Source: Bacillus sp. HMF5848 (GTDB lineage Bacteria; Bacillota; Bacilli; Bacillales; HMF5848). Taken from it: a stretch of DNA of 64,000 bases. This document shows, piece by piece, positions 55,002 to 62,891 of this stretch (its first letter is position 1; every line of letters begins with the position of its first letter). Location: contig NZ_RWIV01000001.1 in the NCBI RefSeq assembly GCF_003944835.1, forward strand, positions 1,093,501 through 1,157,500. The letters are read 5' to 3'. Both the position numbers and the translations under genes were made by a program. Below the pieces are notes generated by a model, which saw only the letters and a list, made by a program, of their open reading frames with translations, had not been told where the DNA came from and did not search any database.

Positions 55002-55223
55002 TTAAGATAAGGACAGAGGAACTAAAGGTCGAGGTCTAATTGGTCCTTCTGCTACCCCAGGTATATCGGCTTCAGGCGCGCCTCCTGCAAATTGTCCAGT
55101 ATTATAAAGGTTTGAAAGTGGTTTAATAACACCAGCACTCCCAATCTGTAACACAGATGAGTTACTTATACCACCTACCTTAAAGTTGTGGATGGATATA
55201 TTTTGTGAAATATAGTAATTCAT
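55002..55223 (-). CDS. gerPB: Spore germination protein GerPB
   Basis: 73 residues: MNYYISQNISIHNFKVGGISNSSVLQIG, then KPLSNLYNTGQF and a proline-rich end. The YYI.Q.I.I..F..G...SSVLQIG pattern is characteristic of GerPB. It lies 12 bp after gerPA with a GAGGTGAGAAGG SD. Confidence 0.92.
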   Translation of the reverse strand: MNYYISQNISIHNFKVGGISNSSVLQIGSAGVIKPLSNLYNTGQFAGGAPEADIPGVAEGPIRPRPLVPLSLS

Positions 55224-55235
55224 TCCTTCTCACCT

Positions 55236-55457
55236 CTATGCATTTCCAACAATTGGTTGGTCAATAAGATCTGAATCATATACATTTGTCGAGCTAGTTT
55301 CGTTATATACCACCATGCCATTACCAGTATTGAATGACCCTGCCCCTGCAAACGTCTTAACATTACTAATCGGAGCAATTTTATATACATCACCAATATG
55401 AAATACACTACTTGATCCGACGTTATTAAGTTTTATGGCTCCAACAAATCCAGGCAT
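55236..55457 (-). CDS. gerPA: Spore germination protein GerPA
   Basis: 73 residues from ATG 55457, 9 nt after AAAAGG; ATG 55466 overlaps that SD. It starts MPGFVGAIKLNNVGSSSVFHIGD with KTFAGAGSFNTGNG, the GerPA/PF family. It is first in the six-gene operon gerPABCDEF. A sigma-K-like promoter lies 38 bp upstream of the start. Confidence 0.93.
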   Translation of the reverse strand: MPGFVGAIKLNNVGSSSVFHIGDVYKIAPISNVKTFAGAGSFNTGNGMVVYNETSSTNVYDSDLIDQPIVGNA

Positions 55458-55494
55458 AGAAAACATCCTTTTTAATACAGCATTCTTACTTTTA

Positions 55495-55521
55495 TAGCAT
55501 ATGCCTAATTTAGTAAAGTGT
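55495..55521 (-). promoter_or_regulatory. Sigma-K-like promoter of gerPABCDEF
   Basis: On the minus strand, ACA (55521-55519), 15 bp, then CATATGCTA (55503-55495), matching the -10 consensus CATANNNTA. B. subtilis gerP is transcribed late in the mother cell by sigma-K. Confidence 0.65.
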
Positions 55522-55648
55522 TATTTTATATTATGTTATACAACATAAAAGGTAATGTTATATATTAGTATTCAGGTAATTTGAAAAGTATGGTAAAATG
55601 TGAATATATGTAAAATTTTTCTAAATACATACGAATGGGGGATGACGT

Positions 55649-57241
55649 ATGCATGTACCATTGTTGCTTCACCATTTTCTAGACCGTGCCGTTTCATTAT
55701 ATGGGGATAAAACGGCAGTCATTAATGACAATCGCTCTTATACATATGCACAATTAAATGAGCGAGTGAATCAATTATCGTATGGGTTACGTGACATCGG
55801 CGTAGTAAAAGGGGACAGGGTTGCTTATTTAGCACCTAATACAGTTGAAATGCTTGAAGGGTTTTATGGTGTTTTTCAATTAGGAGCCGTTATGGTGCCG
55901 TTAAACATTCGCTTAAGACCTGATGATTATTTGTTTATTTTGAATCATAGTGAAAGTAAGGTTTTAATGGTTGATCAGGAGCTTTATCATTTAATTACAC
56001 CTATAAAAGATCAATTGACAACAATAGAGAAAATTATAGTTCATTATAAAGATGAGGATTGCGATGAAATTGATTATGAAAAGTGGTTAAGTAAATACTC
56101 TGCTACATCATTTGCTCGTGAGGATATCGATGAAAATGATGTATGTAGCTTACTGTATACTAGTGGAACTACTGGAAATCCAAAAGGTGTCATGTTAACG
56201 CATCGTAATAATTATTTACATGCGATGAGTTGCATGCATCATTTAAGGGTATCAGACAAAGATATATATCTTCATATTTTACCGATGTTTCATGTGAATG
56301 GTTGGGGATCTCCGTTTTATTACACAGGAAACGGGGCGACACATATTTGTTTACGAAAAGCTACACCAGAATTAATATTCAAGGCTATTGAGGATTATAA
56401 TGTATCGGTTATGCATATGGCACCAACTGTGTTAAATGGTTTACTTCAGTATTATGAACAAAATATACCCGCTCTTAATCAAGCGATTCGCGTGGTCATA
56501 GCTGGCTCAGCTCCTCCACCAGCCTTTGTAACAAGAGTAGAGAGAGAGCTTGGCTGGGAATTTATACAAGTATATGGTATGACAGAGTCTTCACCATTAA
56601 GCACCATTTCAACAGTGCGTTCACATTTAACACATCTACCGTTAAAAGAACAATATCGTATGAAAGCAAAAGCCGGTTTTCCGATGATTGGCTGTGATGT
56701 GCGTGTGGTAGATGAAAATGGTGACGATATCTCTAAGGATGGTAAGTCAATTGGTGAGGTTGTTACACGCAGTCATGGCGTGATGTTAGGCTATTGGAAA
56801 AATGAAGAGGCGACAATGCAAACAATTCGAAATGGCTATTTACACACAGGTGATATGGCAACTGTTGACGTATATGGAAACATTGATATAGTAGACCGTA
56901 AGAAAGATATTATTATTAGTGGCGGAGAAAATATTTCTTCGATAGAAGTGGAAGGCGTGCTGTATGAACATCCAGCTGTTCTTGAAGCTGCTGTTATTGC
57001 TGTGCCACATGAACGGTGGGGCGAGACCCCTCATGCATTTGTTGTAAAACGTCCAGGTAAAGAGCTAACAGAGGAAGAGATAATCAAATTTTCGCGTGAC
57101 AAGCTAGCTCACTTTAAGGCTGTTACAAGTGTTACATTTGTTGAAGAATTGCCAAAGACAGCGTCAGGGAAGATACAAAAAGTTCATCTGCGAAATGACT
57201 ATTGGGAATCACATGGGAAAACAGGCAGATTTGTAAACTAG
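55649..57241 (+). CDS. Fatty-acyl-CoA ligase (AMP-binding family)
   Basis: 530 residues. The AMP-binding signature is [18 protein letters not shown] (about 167-184). ILPMFHVNGWG, VYGMTESSP, HTGDMATVD and the C-terminal KTASGKIQKVHLR lysine motif are present. It resembles medium/long-chain acyl-CoA synthetases of the YngI/DitJ/AlkK group. It is divergent from gerPA. There is no FadR box upstream, unlike lcfB, so its regulation probably differs. Substrate length is not readable. Confidence 0.9.
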   Translation: MHVPLLLHHFLDRAVSLYGDKTAVINDNRSYTYAQLNERVNQLSYGLRDIGVVKGDRVAYLAPNTVEMLEGFYGVFQLGAVMVPLNIRLRPDDYLFILNHSESKVLMVDQELYHLITPIKDQLTTIEKIIVHYKDEDCDEIDYEKWLSKYSATSFAREDIDENDVCSLLYTSGTTGNPKGVMLTHRNNYLHAMSCMHHLRVSDKDIYLHILPMFHVNGWGSPFYYTGNGATHICLRKATPELIFKAIEDYNVSVMHMAPTVLNGLLQYYEQNIPALNQAIRVVIAGSAPPPAFVTRVERELGWEFIQVYGMTESSPLSTISTVRSHLTHLPLKEQYRMKAKAGFPMIGCDVRVVDENGDDISKDGKSIGEVVTRSHGVMLGYWKNEEATMQTIRNGYLHTGDMATVDVYGNIDIVDRKKDIIISGGENISSIEVEGVLYEHPAVLEAAVIAVPHERWGETPHAFVVKRPGKELTEEEIIKFSRDKLAHFKAVTSVTFVEELPKTASGKIQKVHLRNDYWESHGKTGRFVN

Positions 57242-57443
57242 TAATGAAGAACGTTTAATAGAAAACTGGAGCTAGGTACATCATGTGCCTAGCTATTTTG
57301 TATTTTATTCGATATATTGATTTGTTAGAGGCATACATATACAACTACTATGTCTTCTTATTAACTTCACATGATAATGTAAAAAAAGGTCGTTCATGTT
57401 ATGTTAGTACTACATGTAATGAATGCAGAAGGAGGATGGAATT

Positions 57444-58496
57444 TTGACTTTAGGACCTAGAGTTGTTAAAACAGGCATTGCGGTTACGTTGGCATTATAT
57501 ATTTGTTTATATTTTGATTTAACTCCTGCTGTATTCGCGGGCATTGCAGCAATTTTTACAATTCAGCCTTCCATTTATCGGACATGGCGTCAAGTGTTAG
57601 ATCAATTAAAAACAAATACTTTAGGCGCATTGATTGCATTACTTGCCTTGTTTGCATTTGGCAATGAGCCTATTGCAGTCGGTGTCGTTATGATTCTTGT
57701 TATTCTTGTGAGTCTGCAATTAAAAATGGAAAGTACTATTTCGTTAACACTAGTCACGGTGCTTGCGATTATGAGTGCACCCGCACATGAAGAATGGTTT
57801 TTTGCAGCCAATCGCTTTTTGATTATTTTAATCGGGATGCTGTCAGCATCGTTGGTCAATTTATTTGTTTTACCGCCTAAATATTCAATAACATATTTTC
57901 AACAAACGCAAAGTGCTTTCCAAAATTTATCCTTACTTATGCGAACTGCTATTTCGGATGAACTAACTGAAAAGTCATTTCGTTCATATAAAAAGAAGCT
58001 TGAGAAGGATGTTAATAAACTGGACGAGCTTTTTAATATGTTGAATGAAGAACGTGAGAAGCTTTCTAAAGTAAAACCGTTAAACGCGAGAGAGCTTGTT
58101 ATTTTTAAGCAAATGCTATTATCTACAAAACATGGCATTGAGGTACTAGATGTGATAGAGGACCATTATTTTCAAAGTAACCCACAGGATGGTGAAAAGG
58201 AAAGATATGATCAGCATTTAGAGTATTTAATAAAGTGTCACGAGCATTTGCTGTTAAAATATGAGGGCAAAATTAAGGACCGCGATGAGTATTTAGAAGA
58301 TACGATGGTCGAGAAAAGTGCGCAGTTTCTTGAGCAAATTATGCAACAGTATGATGTGGAAAAAGAGGAAACACTTCGCCTAGTTGTAATAGGCTCGTCG
58401 ATCTTTGAATATGCATTAAAGCTAGAGCGTTTAAACGATTTAATTGAGAAATATTTAAAATCAAAATCTGCTGAAAAAAGTGAACTAGCACAATAA
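57444..58496 (+). CDS. FUSC/ArAE-type membrane protein (DUF939), aromatic acid exporter family
   Basis: 350 residues from TTG 57444, 8 nt after AAGGAGG; the ORF extends to 57423 without an SD. About six N-terminal membrane segments (residues 8-145) end with a VLPPKYS stretch. A long, charged, largely helical cytoplasmic domain follows (about 150-345). This is the layout of the YqjA-like DUF939/aromatic acid exporter proteins. It could export phenolic or other organic acids; no direct evidence. A terminator begins at its stop. Confidence 0.8.
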   Translation: MTLGPRVVKTGIAVTLALYICLYFDLTPAVFAGIAAIFTIQPSIYRTWRQVLDQLKTNTLGALIALLALFAFGNEPIAVGVVMILVILVSLQLKMESTISLTLVTVLAIMSAPAHEEWFFAANRFLIILIGMLSASLVNLFVLPPKYSITYFQQTQSAFQNLSLLMRTAISDELTEKSFRSYKKKLEKDVNKLDELFNMLNEEREKLSKVKPLNARELVIFKQMLLSTKHGIEVLDVIEDHYFQSNPQDGEKERYDQHLEYLIKCHEHLLLKYEGKIKDRDEYLEDTMVEKSAQFLEQIMQQYDVEKEETLRLVVIGSSIFEYALKLERLNDLIEKYLKSKSAEKSELAQ

Positions 58497-58538
58497 AAAG
58501 GTGTAGTAAAAAGCTTAGCCATGCATGCTACACCTTTT
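58496..58538 (+). terminator. Terminator after the FUSC gene
   Basis: The arms AAAAGGTGTAG (58496-58506) and CTACACCTTTT (58528-58538) pair perfectly over a 21-nt loop. Confidence 0.75.
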
Positions 58539-58985
58539 GGGTATCATGTTCAGTTCGTATGTAGCTAATTAATGGGAAGAAACGTTGCACAACTAATGGA
58601 AAAAGCCTAATGTCTTAGGCTTAGGCTGCAACTTTATAGCTACATAGCTCACCTCGATAGAATCGCTTTTGTTAGCTTGTGGCGATTTGTGGGAAAAGAG
58701 TAACGGTATGTCGAATAATCACCCCACAACTGTGACTTATAGTCTGACTATACGGATTTATATCCGGGTAAAACTGTCTAAAAATTAAGATTTTGTCTAA
58801 ATGTAGACGGGATTAGTTCTATCAACCTATGTGGTTAAACTTCGGTAAATTGGCCACAGTGATAAAATAAACAGACCTTTTATCCTTTAGATTGGTAAAA
58901 ATTATTAAGTAGAATAGGAAAATAGGTATACAGCTAGAGCGATAGATTTATAAATTTACCTTTTAAAATGATAACAAAAGACGGA
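58539..58985. other. Gene-free region with a nested hairpin, upstream of the riboswitch
   Basis: 58561-58643 folds as three nested arms: GTAGCTA/TAGCTAC, GTTGCA/TGCAAC and AAGCCTAA/TTAGGCTT. The rest (58644-58985) is AT-rich, with small palindromes and no coding frame with an SD. Confidence 0.5.
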
Positions 58986-59014
58986 TTACTTTTTGTCAAA
59001 ATACATACTATTAT
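58986..59014 (+). promoter_or_regulatory. Candidate promoter for the riboswitch-Tad transcript
   Basis: TTACTT, a 17-bp spacer and TATTAT (59009-59014), ending about 40 bp before the aptamer. The -35 is poor, so other placements are possible. Confidence 0.3.
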
Positions 59015-59055
59015 GTAAGCAAGAGATCAGTCGGACAAACAAATATGCCACTGAA

Positions 59056-59152
59056 TCTCGATAAAGGCAAAGCTGATGAAAATCAGTGACGCAAAGCTAC
59101 AGGGGCTAACGTGCGAATACGCACTATGCCAGCCAGTTACCGAAAGATACAG
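59056..59152 (+). ncRNA. Cyclic di-GMP-I (GEMM-I) riboswitch aptamer
   Basis: The conserved elements occur in order. There is an AAAGGCAAAGC junction. A P2 hairpin GCTGAT-GAAA-ATCAGT carries the GAAA tetraloop. The invariant GACGCAAAGC follows. The P3 tetraloop receptor is GGGGCTAAC..TATGCCAGCC, with a GTGCG-AATA-CGCAC arm. The closing AGCCAGTTACCGA comes last. P1 can pair the ATCT..CG before the aptamer with CGAAAGAT after it. All ligand-contacting positions that I can map from the Vc2 aptamer (junction G, central A, distal C) appear present. A terminator follows 64 nt later and the Tad pilus genes lie downstream. Confidence 0.93.
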
Positions 59153-59157
59153 GGTGG

Positions 59158-59247
59158 ATCGTTTTTACATAGTGAAAATTTTATGGAATTTTCTTTGTGG
59201 AACGATTATTGCAGTAACCCCCTTTCGGTGAAGGCGGGGTTTATTTT
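59158..59247 (+). terminator. Riboswitch expression platform: long hairpin plus intrinsic terminator
   Basis: First, an AT-rich hairpin joins ATCGTT (59158-59163) with AACGAT (59201-59206), with GAAAATT/AATTTTC inside. Then the stem AACCCCCTTTC (59216-59226) pairs with GAAGG-c-GGGGTT (59230-59241), followed by TATTTTC. It lies between the aptamer and the first gene, so termination probably depends on c-di-GMP. The direction of switching cannot be read with certainty. Confidence 0.75.
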
Positions 59248-59273
59248 CGTTGTGGGAAATGGAGGTGGAACGT

Positions 59274-59624
59274 TTGCAGATAATCAACCTGAGTAATGAA
59301 CGGATATTAGCAGAAGAAGTTGAGACAGCGTATAGTTTTTTTAAACGATTAAAAGGCCTTATGTTTACGGATCAGTTAAGCTCGGGTTGTGCAATACACA
59401 TCAAACCCTGTCGGTCGATTCACTCATTTTTTATGAACTATCCTATTGATGTATTGTACGTTAACGATGATGGGATTATTGTCGCGCTGGAGGAAGGCTT
59501 TGAGCCAGGTCAAGTAGGACGAAGATTTGCAGATGCACATTCAGTTGTGGAGCTTCCAGTTGAAACAATTCAAAACACGAACACTCAAGTAGGACATAAA
59601 ATCGAATTAAGGAGAGGGTTATAA
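59274..59624 (+). CDS. DUF192 protein at the head of the Tad operon
   Basis: 116 residues from TTG 59274, behind GGAGGTGG. It reads RLKGLMFTDQLSSGCAIHIKPCRSIHSFFMNYPIDVLYVNDDG, then EPGQ and VVELPVETI, the DUF192 pattern. There is no signal peptide. DUF192 domains are often found near pilus or secretion genes; their function is unknown. The stop overlaps the first pilin start, so the two are translationally coupled, and this is the first gene behind the riboswitch. Confidence 0.85.
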   Translation: MQIINLSNERILAEEVETAYSFFKRLKGLMFTDQLSSGCAIHIKPCRSIHSFFMNYPIDVLYVNDDGIIVALEEGFEPGQVGRRFADAHSVVELPVETIQNTNTQVGHKIELRRGL

Positions 59625-59815
59625 TGATGAACAAATTAAAAGGATTAGTAGTAGAAGAGCAAGGACAAGGTATGACTGAATACGGACTAGTTTTAGGTGT
59701 TATCGCAGTAGGTGTTGTTGCAATCTTAGCTACATTACGTACTCAAATTGAAGCAATGTTCAACAATGTTGTAAATACTATTACAGGTAACGGCAACGGC
59801 GGAACTACTCTGTAA
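59624..59815 (+). CDS. Flp-type (class IVb) major pilin 1
   Basis: 63 residues. A prepilin leader MMNKLKGLVVEEQG is cut after Gly14 to give QGMTEYGLV. Glu at +5 and Tyr at +6 are the Flp signature. A hydrophobic helix (about 21-42) and a short Gly/Asn-rich tail follow. AAGGAGAGGG precedes it. The subunits form the Tad pilus fibre after processing by TadV. ATG 59627 is an alternative start. Confidence 0.93.
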   Translation: MMNKLKGLVVEEQGQGMTEYGLVLGVIAVGVVAILATLRTQIEAMFNNVVNTITGNGNGGTTL

Positions 59816-59822
59816 TAAGCCA

Positions 59823-59993
59823 ATGATTAAAAACCTAATATTACAAGAGAACGGTCAAGGTACAGTTGAGTACGGATTAGTATTAGGTGTGTTAGTTATA
59901 GCTGCAGTAGGTATCATACCGGCATTAGTACCTATTATTGAAAATCTTTTTAGATCCATTGCAGATGCAGTCGAAGCGCAAGTTAACCTATGA
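59823..59993 (+). CDS. Flp-type pilin 2
   Basis: 56 residues: leader MIKNLILQENG, cut after Gly11, then QGTVEYGLVLGVLVIAAVG. Glu +5 and Tyr +6 are kept. It starts 7 bp after the first pilin stop with no recognisable SD, so it is likely translated by coupling, at lower level. It is clearly a paralogue of pilin 1 with the same GLVLGV core but a different C-terminus (FRSIADAVEAQVNL). It could be a minor or adhesive subunit. Confidence 0.9.
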   Translation: MIKNLILQENGQGTVEYGLVLGVLVIAAVGIIPALVPIIENLFRSIADAVEAQVNL

Positions 59994-60018
59994 TGTGTAA
60001 ATAATGTATTTTGGAGAT

Positions 60019-60048
60019 AAGCCCTTGTTATAACGCAAGGGCTTTAAT
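60019..60048 (+). terminator. Terminator after the pilin genes
   Basis: A 9-bp stem AAGCCCTTG / CAAGGGCTT with an 8-nt loop, then TTAATTG. The T run is short, so some read-through to tadV is plausible. Confidence 0.75.
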
Positions 60049-60054
60049 TGTAAG

Positions 60055-60241
60055 GCTGTGTTAAAGGTGAATGTTGATTTTTTGTTTAATTTTGATTGCA
60101 GCGGAATGCACGAGACTCCTGCGGGAAATGGAAATAGTGGCAGTCGTGAGACCCCGCAAGGCAAAGCCTGAGGAGGCTTACGGCCACCCCGCGGAAAGCG
60201 AGTGCAATGGAGTGAAAATCAACACCGAAGTTTAACAGAGC
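60055..60241 (-). repeat. Dispersed ~180-bp Bacillus repeat, copy B
   Basis: It is the reverse-complement partner of 28501-28680, with the same CGCTTTCCGCGGGG, GGTCTCACGACTGCCACTA and CCCGCAGGAGTCT blocks and the GTTGATTTT / TTTAACAG ends. It separates the pilin genes from tadV. Confidence 0.85.
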
Positions 60242-60281
60242 GAATTGTAAAAAATTACCCCGAAAGAGAGGGGCGGTTAAC

Positions 60282-60794
60282 ATGTTTGTAAATGTTTTGT
60301 TGTTTTCGTTGGTCATTATTTGTACGTATACAGACTTGAAATCTAGAAAAATATATAACGTCATTATTTTTCCAACTTTATTAATAGCATTAACAAGTCA
60401 TCTAGTAACAGGTGGTCTTAGCGGATTCTTATCTTCATTAGGAGGATTTGCTGTTGGACTAGCAATCTTATTAATTCCATATTTTCTCGGTGGTATGGGA
60501 GCGGGAGACGTGAAGCTTCTTGCTGTCATAGGTGCGTTAAAAGGGACGGCATTTGTCCTTCATACAGCGATATATATGGGGTTAGTTGGTGGCGTTCTAG
60601 CTATATTTGTTCTCTTATTTCACAAAAATATCGCTATGCGATTGAAGGTTGTCGTGTATAAGTTAGTAGGGGTGAAAATTCCTCTTGCATTAGGAGAAGA
60701 CGCGCGAAAGGCGAAGTATCCGTATGGAGTCGCTATTGCTGCTGGTGCTTGTATGGCTTTCTTTTTCAATCATATTGTATTAATAAACTTTTAA
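60282..60794 (+). CDS. tadV: Prepilin peptidase TadV/CpaA
   Basis: 170 residues with about five membrane segments. The two catalytic aspartates of A24 peptidases are Asp18 (YTDLKSRKI) and Asp76 (GMGAGDVKL). It lacks the N-terminal methylase domain, as is normal for TadV. It cleaves the Flp pilins and probably TadE-like pseudopilins. It is preceded by GAGAGGGGCGG and starts the second segment of the Tad locus. Confidence 0.93.
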   Translation: MFVNVLLFSLVIICTYTDLKSRKIYNVIIFPTLLIALTSHLVTGGLSGFLSSLGGFAVGLAILLIPYFLGGMGAGDVKLLAVIGALKGTAFVLHTAIYMGLVGGVLAIFVLLFHKNIAMRLKVVVYKLVGVKIPLALGEDARKAKYPYGVAIAAGACMAFFFNHIVLINF

Positions 60795-60821
60795 CTATCG
60801 AATCACTTGGAGTGAATGTTC

Positions 60822-61205
60822 ATGATCAAAGATGAAAAAGGTCAATCATTAGTTGAGATGGCACTCATTGTTCCTTTGTTATTATTACTTTTAGTGGGCA
60901 TTATCGATCTTGGGAGAGTGCTATACTCCTATACTCATATACAGTTAGCAACACAAGAAACGGTGCGCCTTGGAGGGTTAGGCGGAAGTGACAGTGAGTT
61001 AGTCACATTCGCGAAGCAGTACGTCCATATCGGAGATCCCGCGAAGCTTCAAGTGACGATTACACCTGATGATGTAACAAGAATGTCTGGGGAGTACATG
61101 ACGGTAACGCTACAGTATCCTATTGAGTTAATGACTCCGTTTCTATCTTCACTATTGCCTTCTCCGATGAACATAATAACAGACTCGACGATACGAGTTG
61201 AGTGA
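60822..61205 (+). CDS. tadE: TadE-like pseudopilin
   Basis: 127 residues from ATG 60822, 6 nt after GGAGTGA; ATG 60816 abuts the SD. The N-terminus DEKGQSLVEMALIVPLLLLLLVG gives a G-QSLVE processing site with Glu at +5 and a following membrane helix, the TadE signature. The rest is a small extracellular domain. It is a minor pilin of the Tad machine. It overlaps the TadG frame slightly upstream of that gene's SD. Confidence 0.9.
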   Translation: MIKDEKGQSLVEMALIVPLLLLLLVGIIDLGRVLYSYTHIQLATQETVRLGGLGGSDSELVTFAKQYVHIGDPAKLQVTITPDDVTRMSGEYMTVTLQYPIELMTPFLSSLLPSPMNIITDSTIRVE

Positions 61206-61216
61206 GGTGTCGTCAT

Positions 61217-62140
61217 ATGTGGATTTCCCGAATTAAATCATGTATCAACGAGCAGCATGGTAACGCACTTGTACTCATGTCGCTAGCTTTATCGGCTTTA
61301 TTATGTATAACTGGCTTGGTTATGGATGGTGGGACGATCTATTACACGAGAGCGCACTTACAGAAGGTAGCCAATGCTTCAGCACTGTCGGGTGCACAAG
61401 AACTTATGAATAGCACGCAAGCAGCGGAAGACGTTGCGAAAGAGGTGTTATTTAGGCACGAAGAGACTAGTAGTTTAAAAAGTATTACCTTTAATGAGCC
61501 AAGTATCTTTGAAGTGAATCTTGAAAAAGATGTAAGTTTAAATTTTGCTAAATTATTTGGCCGCGATACCGTTCCTGTTAATGCTACCGCTCGCGCGCAA
61601 TATGGGAACGCTGGCGTTGTAAAAGGTGTCGCGCCTATAGGTATAGATGAACGTTTTACGTTTCAATATATGCAGGAATATGAATTGAAAACCGATACAG
61701 ACGGTGTCGATACAGGCTGGTTCGGTGTGTTGGCTCTAGGTGGGCCTGGTGCTGCTACATATTACGATAATATGCGTTATGGTTATTCAAGTGCCATACG
61801 TGTAGGCGATGTAATTGAAACGGAAACAGGAAACATCGCCGGGAAAACTCGAACCGCCGTAAAAGAACGTATTGACAATTGCTCCTATTCATTTGAGGAA
61901 GGAGTAAAGAGAAATTGCTCTAGAGTCATATTAGTACCTGTATATGAACCGTATGAATATGATAACCAAGGGCAAATCAAGCAGGTAGAGATTAAAGGAT
62001 TTGCTTACTTTTATATAACAGGATTAATAAGCAGCAATGACACAGCCATTCGTGGTTTGTTTTTAAAAAGAGTTGTGCAAGGCGAGATATTAGAGACAGC
62101 GGTTGATCGTGGGGTTTACGCCTTACGATTAGTAGAATAA
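61217..62140 (+). CDS. TadG-like pilus assembly protein (DUF2134 type)
   Basis: 307 residues from ATG 61217, 6 nt after GAGGTG; the frame extends to 61202 without a site. It starts with INEQHGNALVLMSLALSALLCITGLVMDGG, a TadG-type membrane helix, then the IYYTRAHLQKVANASALSGAQEL helix common to Tad minor pilins. A large extracellular domain has two Cys (NCSYSFEEGVKRNC). It is exported and could sit at the tip or base of the pilus. Confidence 0.87.
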   Translation: MWISRIKSCINEQHGNALVLMSLALSALLCITGLVMDGGTIYYTRAHLQKVANASALSGAQELMNSTQAAEDVAKEVLFRHEETSSLKSITFNEPSIFEVNLEKDVSLNFAKLFGRDTVPVNATARAQYGNAGVVKGVAPIGIDERFTFQYMQEYELKTDTDGVDTGWFGVLALGGPGAATYYDNMRYGYSSAIRVGDVIETETGNIAGKTRTAVKERIDNCSYSFEEGVKRNCSRVILVPVYEPYEYDNQGQIKQVEIKGFAYFYITGLISSNDTAIRGLFLKRVVQGEILETAVDRGVYALRLVE

Positions 62141-62163
62141 GACTGAAGTGAGTAGGTGAAAGT

Positions 62164-62868
62164 ATGAGGTCGAAGGTCATATTATTTTTAGCCTTAGTGA
62201 TGGGACTTGTAACAACCTTTCTATTTTATAACTATATGAAACAATTTGATAGTGAAGCAACTGTAGCAGAAGTATTAACAGAAGTAGTAGTAGCAAAAGT
62301 GGATATACTAGAAAACCAGCGCATCACGTCAGACATGATTGAATTAAAAAGTGTACCTGAGCTTGGTGTGCACCAGAATAGTATTACAGATTTATCTGAG
62401 CTTTCCGATATGTATGCAACTGGCCACATTGCTGCAGGAGAGCCGATATTAACAAATAGAGTGAGTTCAGAGCAACAGGAGTCGTTATTTGTATCTCGAA
62501 AAGTACGGGATGGATACCGTGCTGTATCAGTCGGTGTTAACTTTGTTCAATCGGTATCTAACTTAATAGAACCAGAGGACGAGGTTGATGTTATTTTTAC
62601 CGAAGGGATACCAAAGCCTGATGGCACGCAGGAATTCATATCAAAAACAATCTTAGAAAAAGCACGTGTGTTAGCTATTGGACGTAAAATGCTCCCAACC
62701 GTTGAAGGGGCAGAAGAGGAGTATGTTGAATATTCATCCGTTACGGTTGAATTAGTACCAAACGATGCATTAAAACTAGTAAATGCGTCCGAGCGTGGAT
62801 CTATCCAATTTATTCTACATACGAGATTGATATCGCCGGAAACTGATGCGGCTGCTTCCGGCAAGTAG
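62164..62868 (+). CDS. cpaB: CpaB/RcpC-like Tad assembly protein (SAF domain)
   Basis: 234 residues. An N-terminal membrane helix (about 4-24) precedes a SAF domain: VVVAKVDILENQRITSDMIELKSVP, ATGHIAAGEPILTNRV. A beta-rich region with RKVRDGYRAVSVGV and PEDEVDVIFTEG follows. This matches CpaB/RcpC, the periplasmic or extracellular partner of the Tad apparatus. In Gram-positives without a secretin it probably organises the cell-wall passage. Confidence 0.88.
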   Translation: MRSKVILFLALVMGLVTTFLFYNYMKQFDSEATVAEVLTEVVVAKVDILENQRITSDMIELKSVPELGVHQNSITDLSELSDMYATGHIAAGEPILTNRVSSEQQESLFVSRKVRDGYRAVSVGVNFVQSVSNLIEPEDEVDVIFTEGIPKPDGTQEFISKTILEKARVLAIGRKMLPTVEGAEEEYVEYSSVTVELVPNDALKLVNASERGSIQFILHTRLISPETDAAASGK

Positions 62869-62891
62869 TCCAGGAAGCGGAGGTGATGATA

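Noticed and set aside
59111-59296. Short plus-strand frame inside the riboswitch
   Set aside because: It covers the aptamer and terminator and has no SD. The RNA structure explains the sequence.
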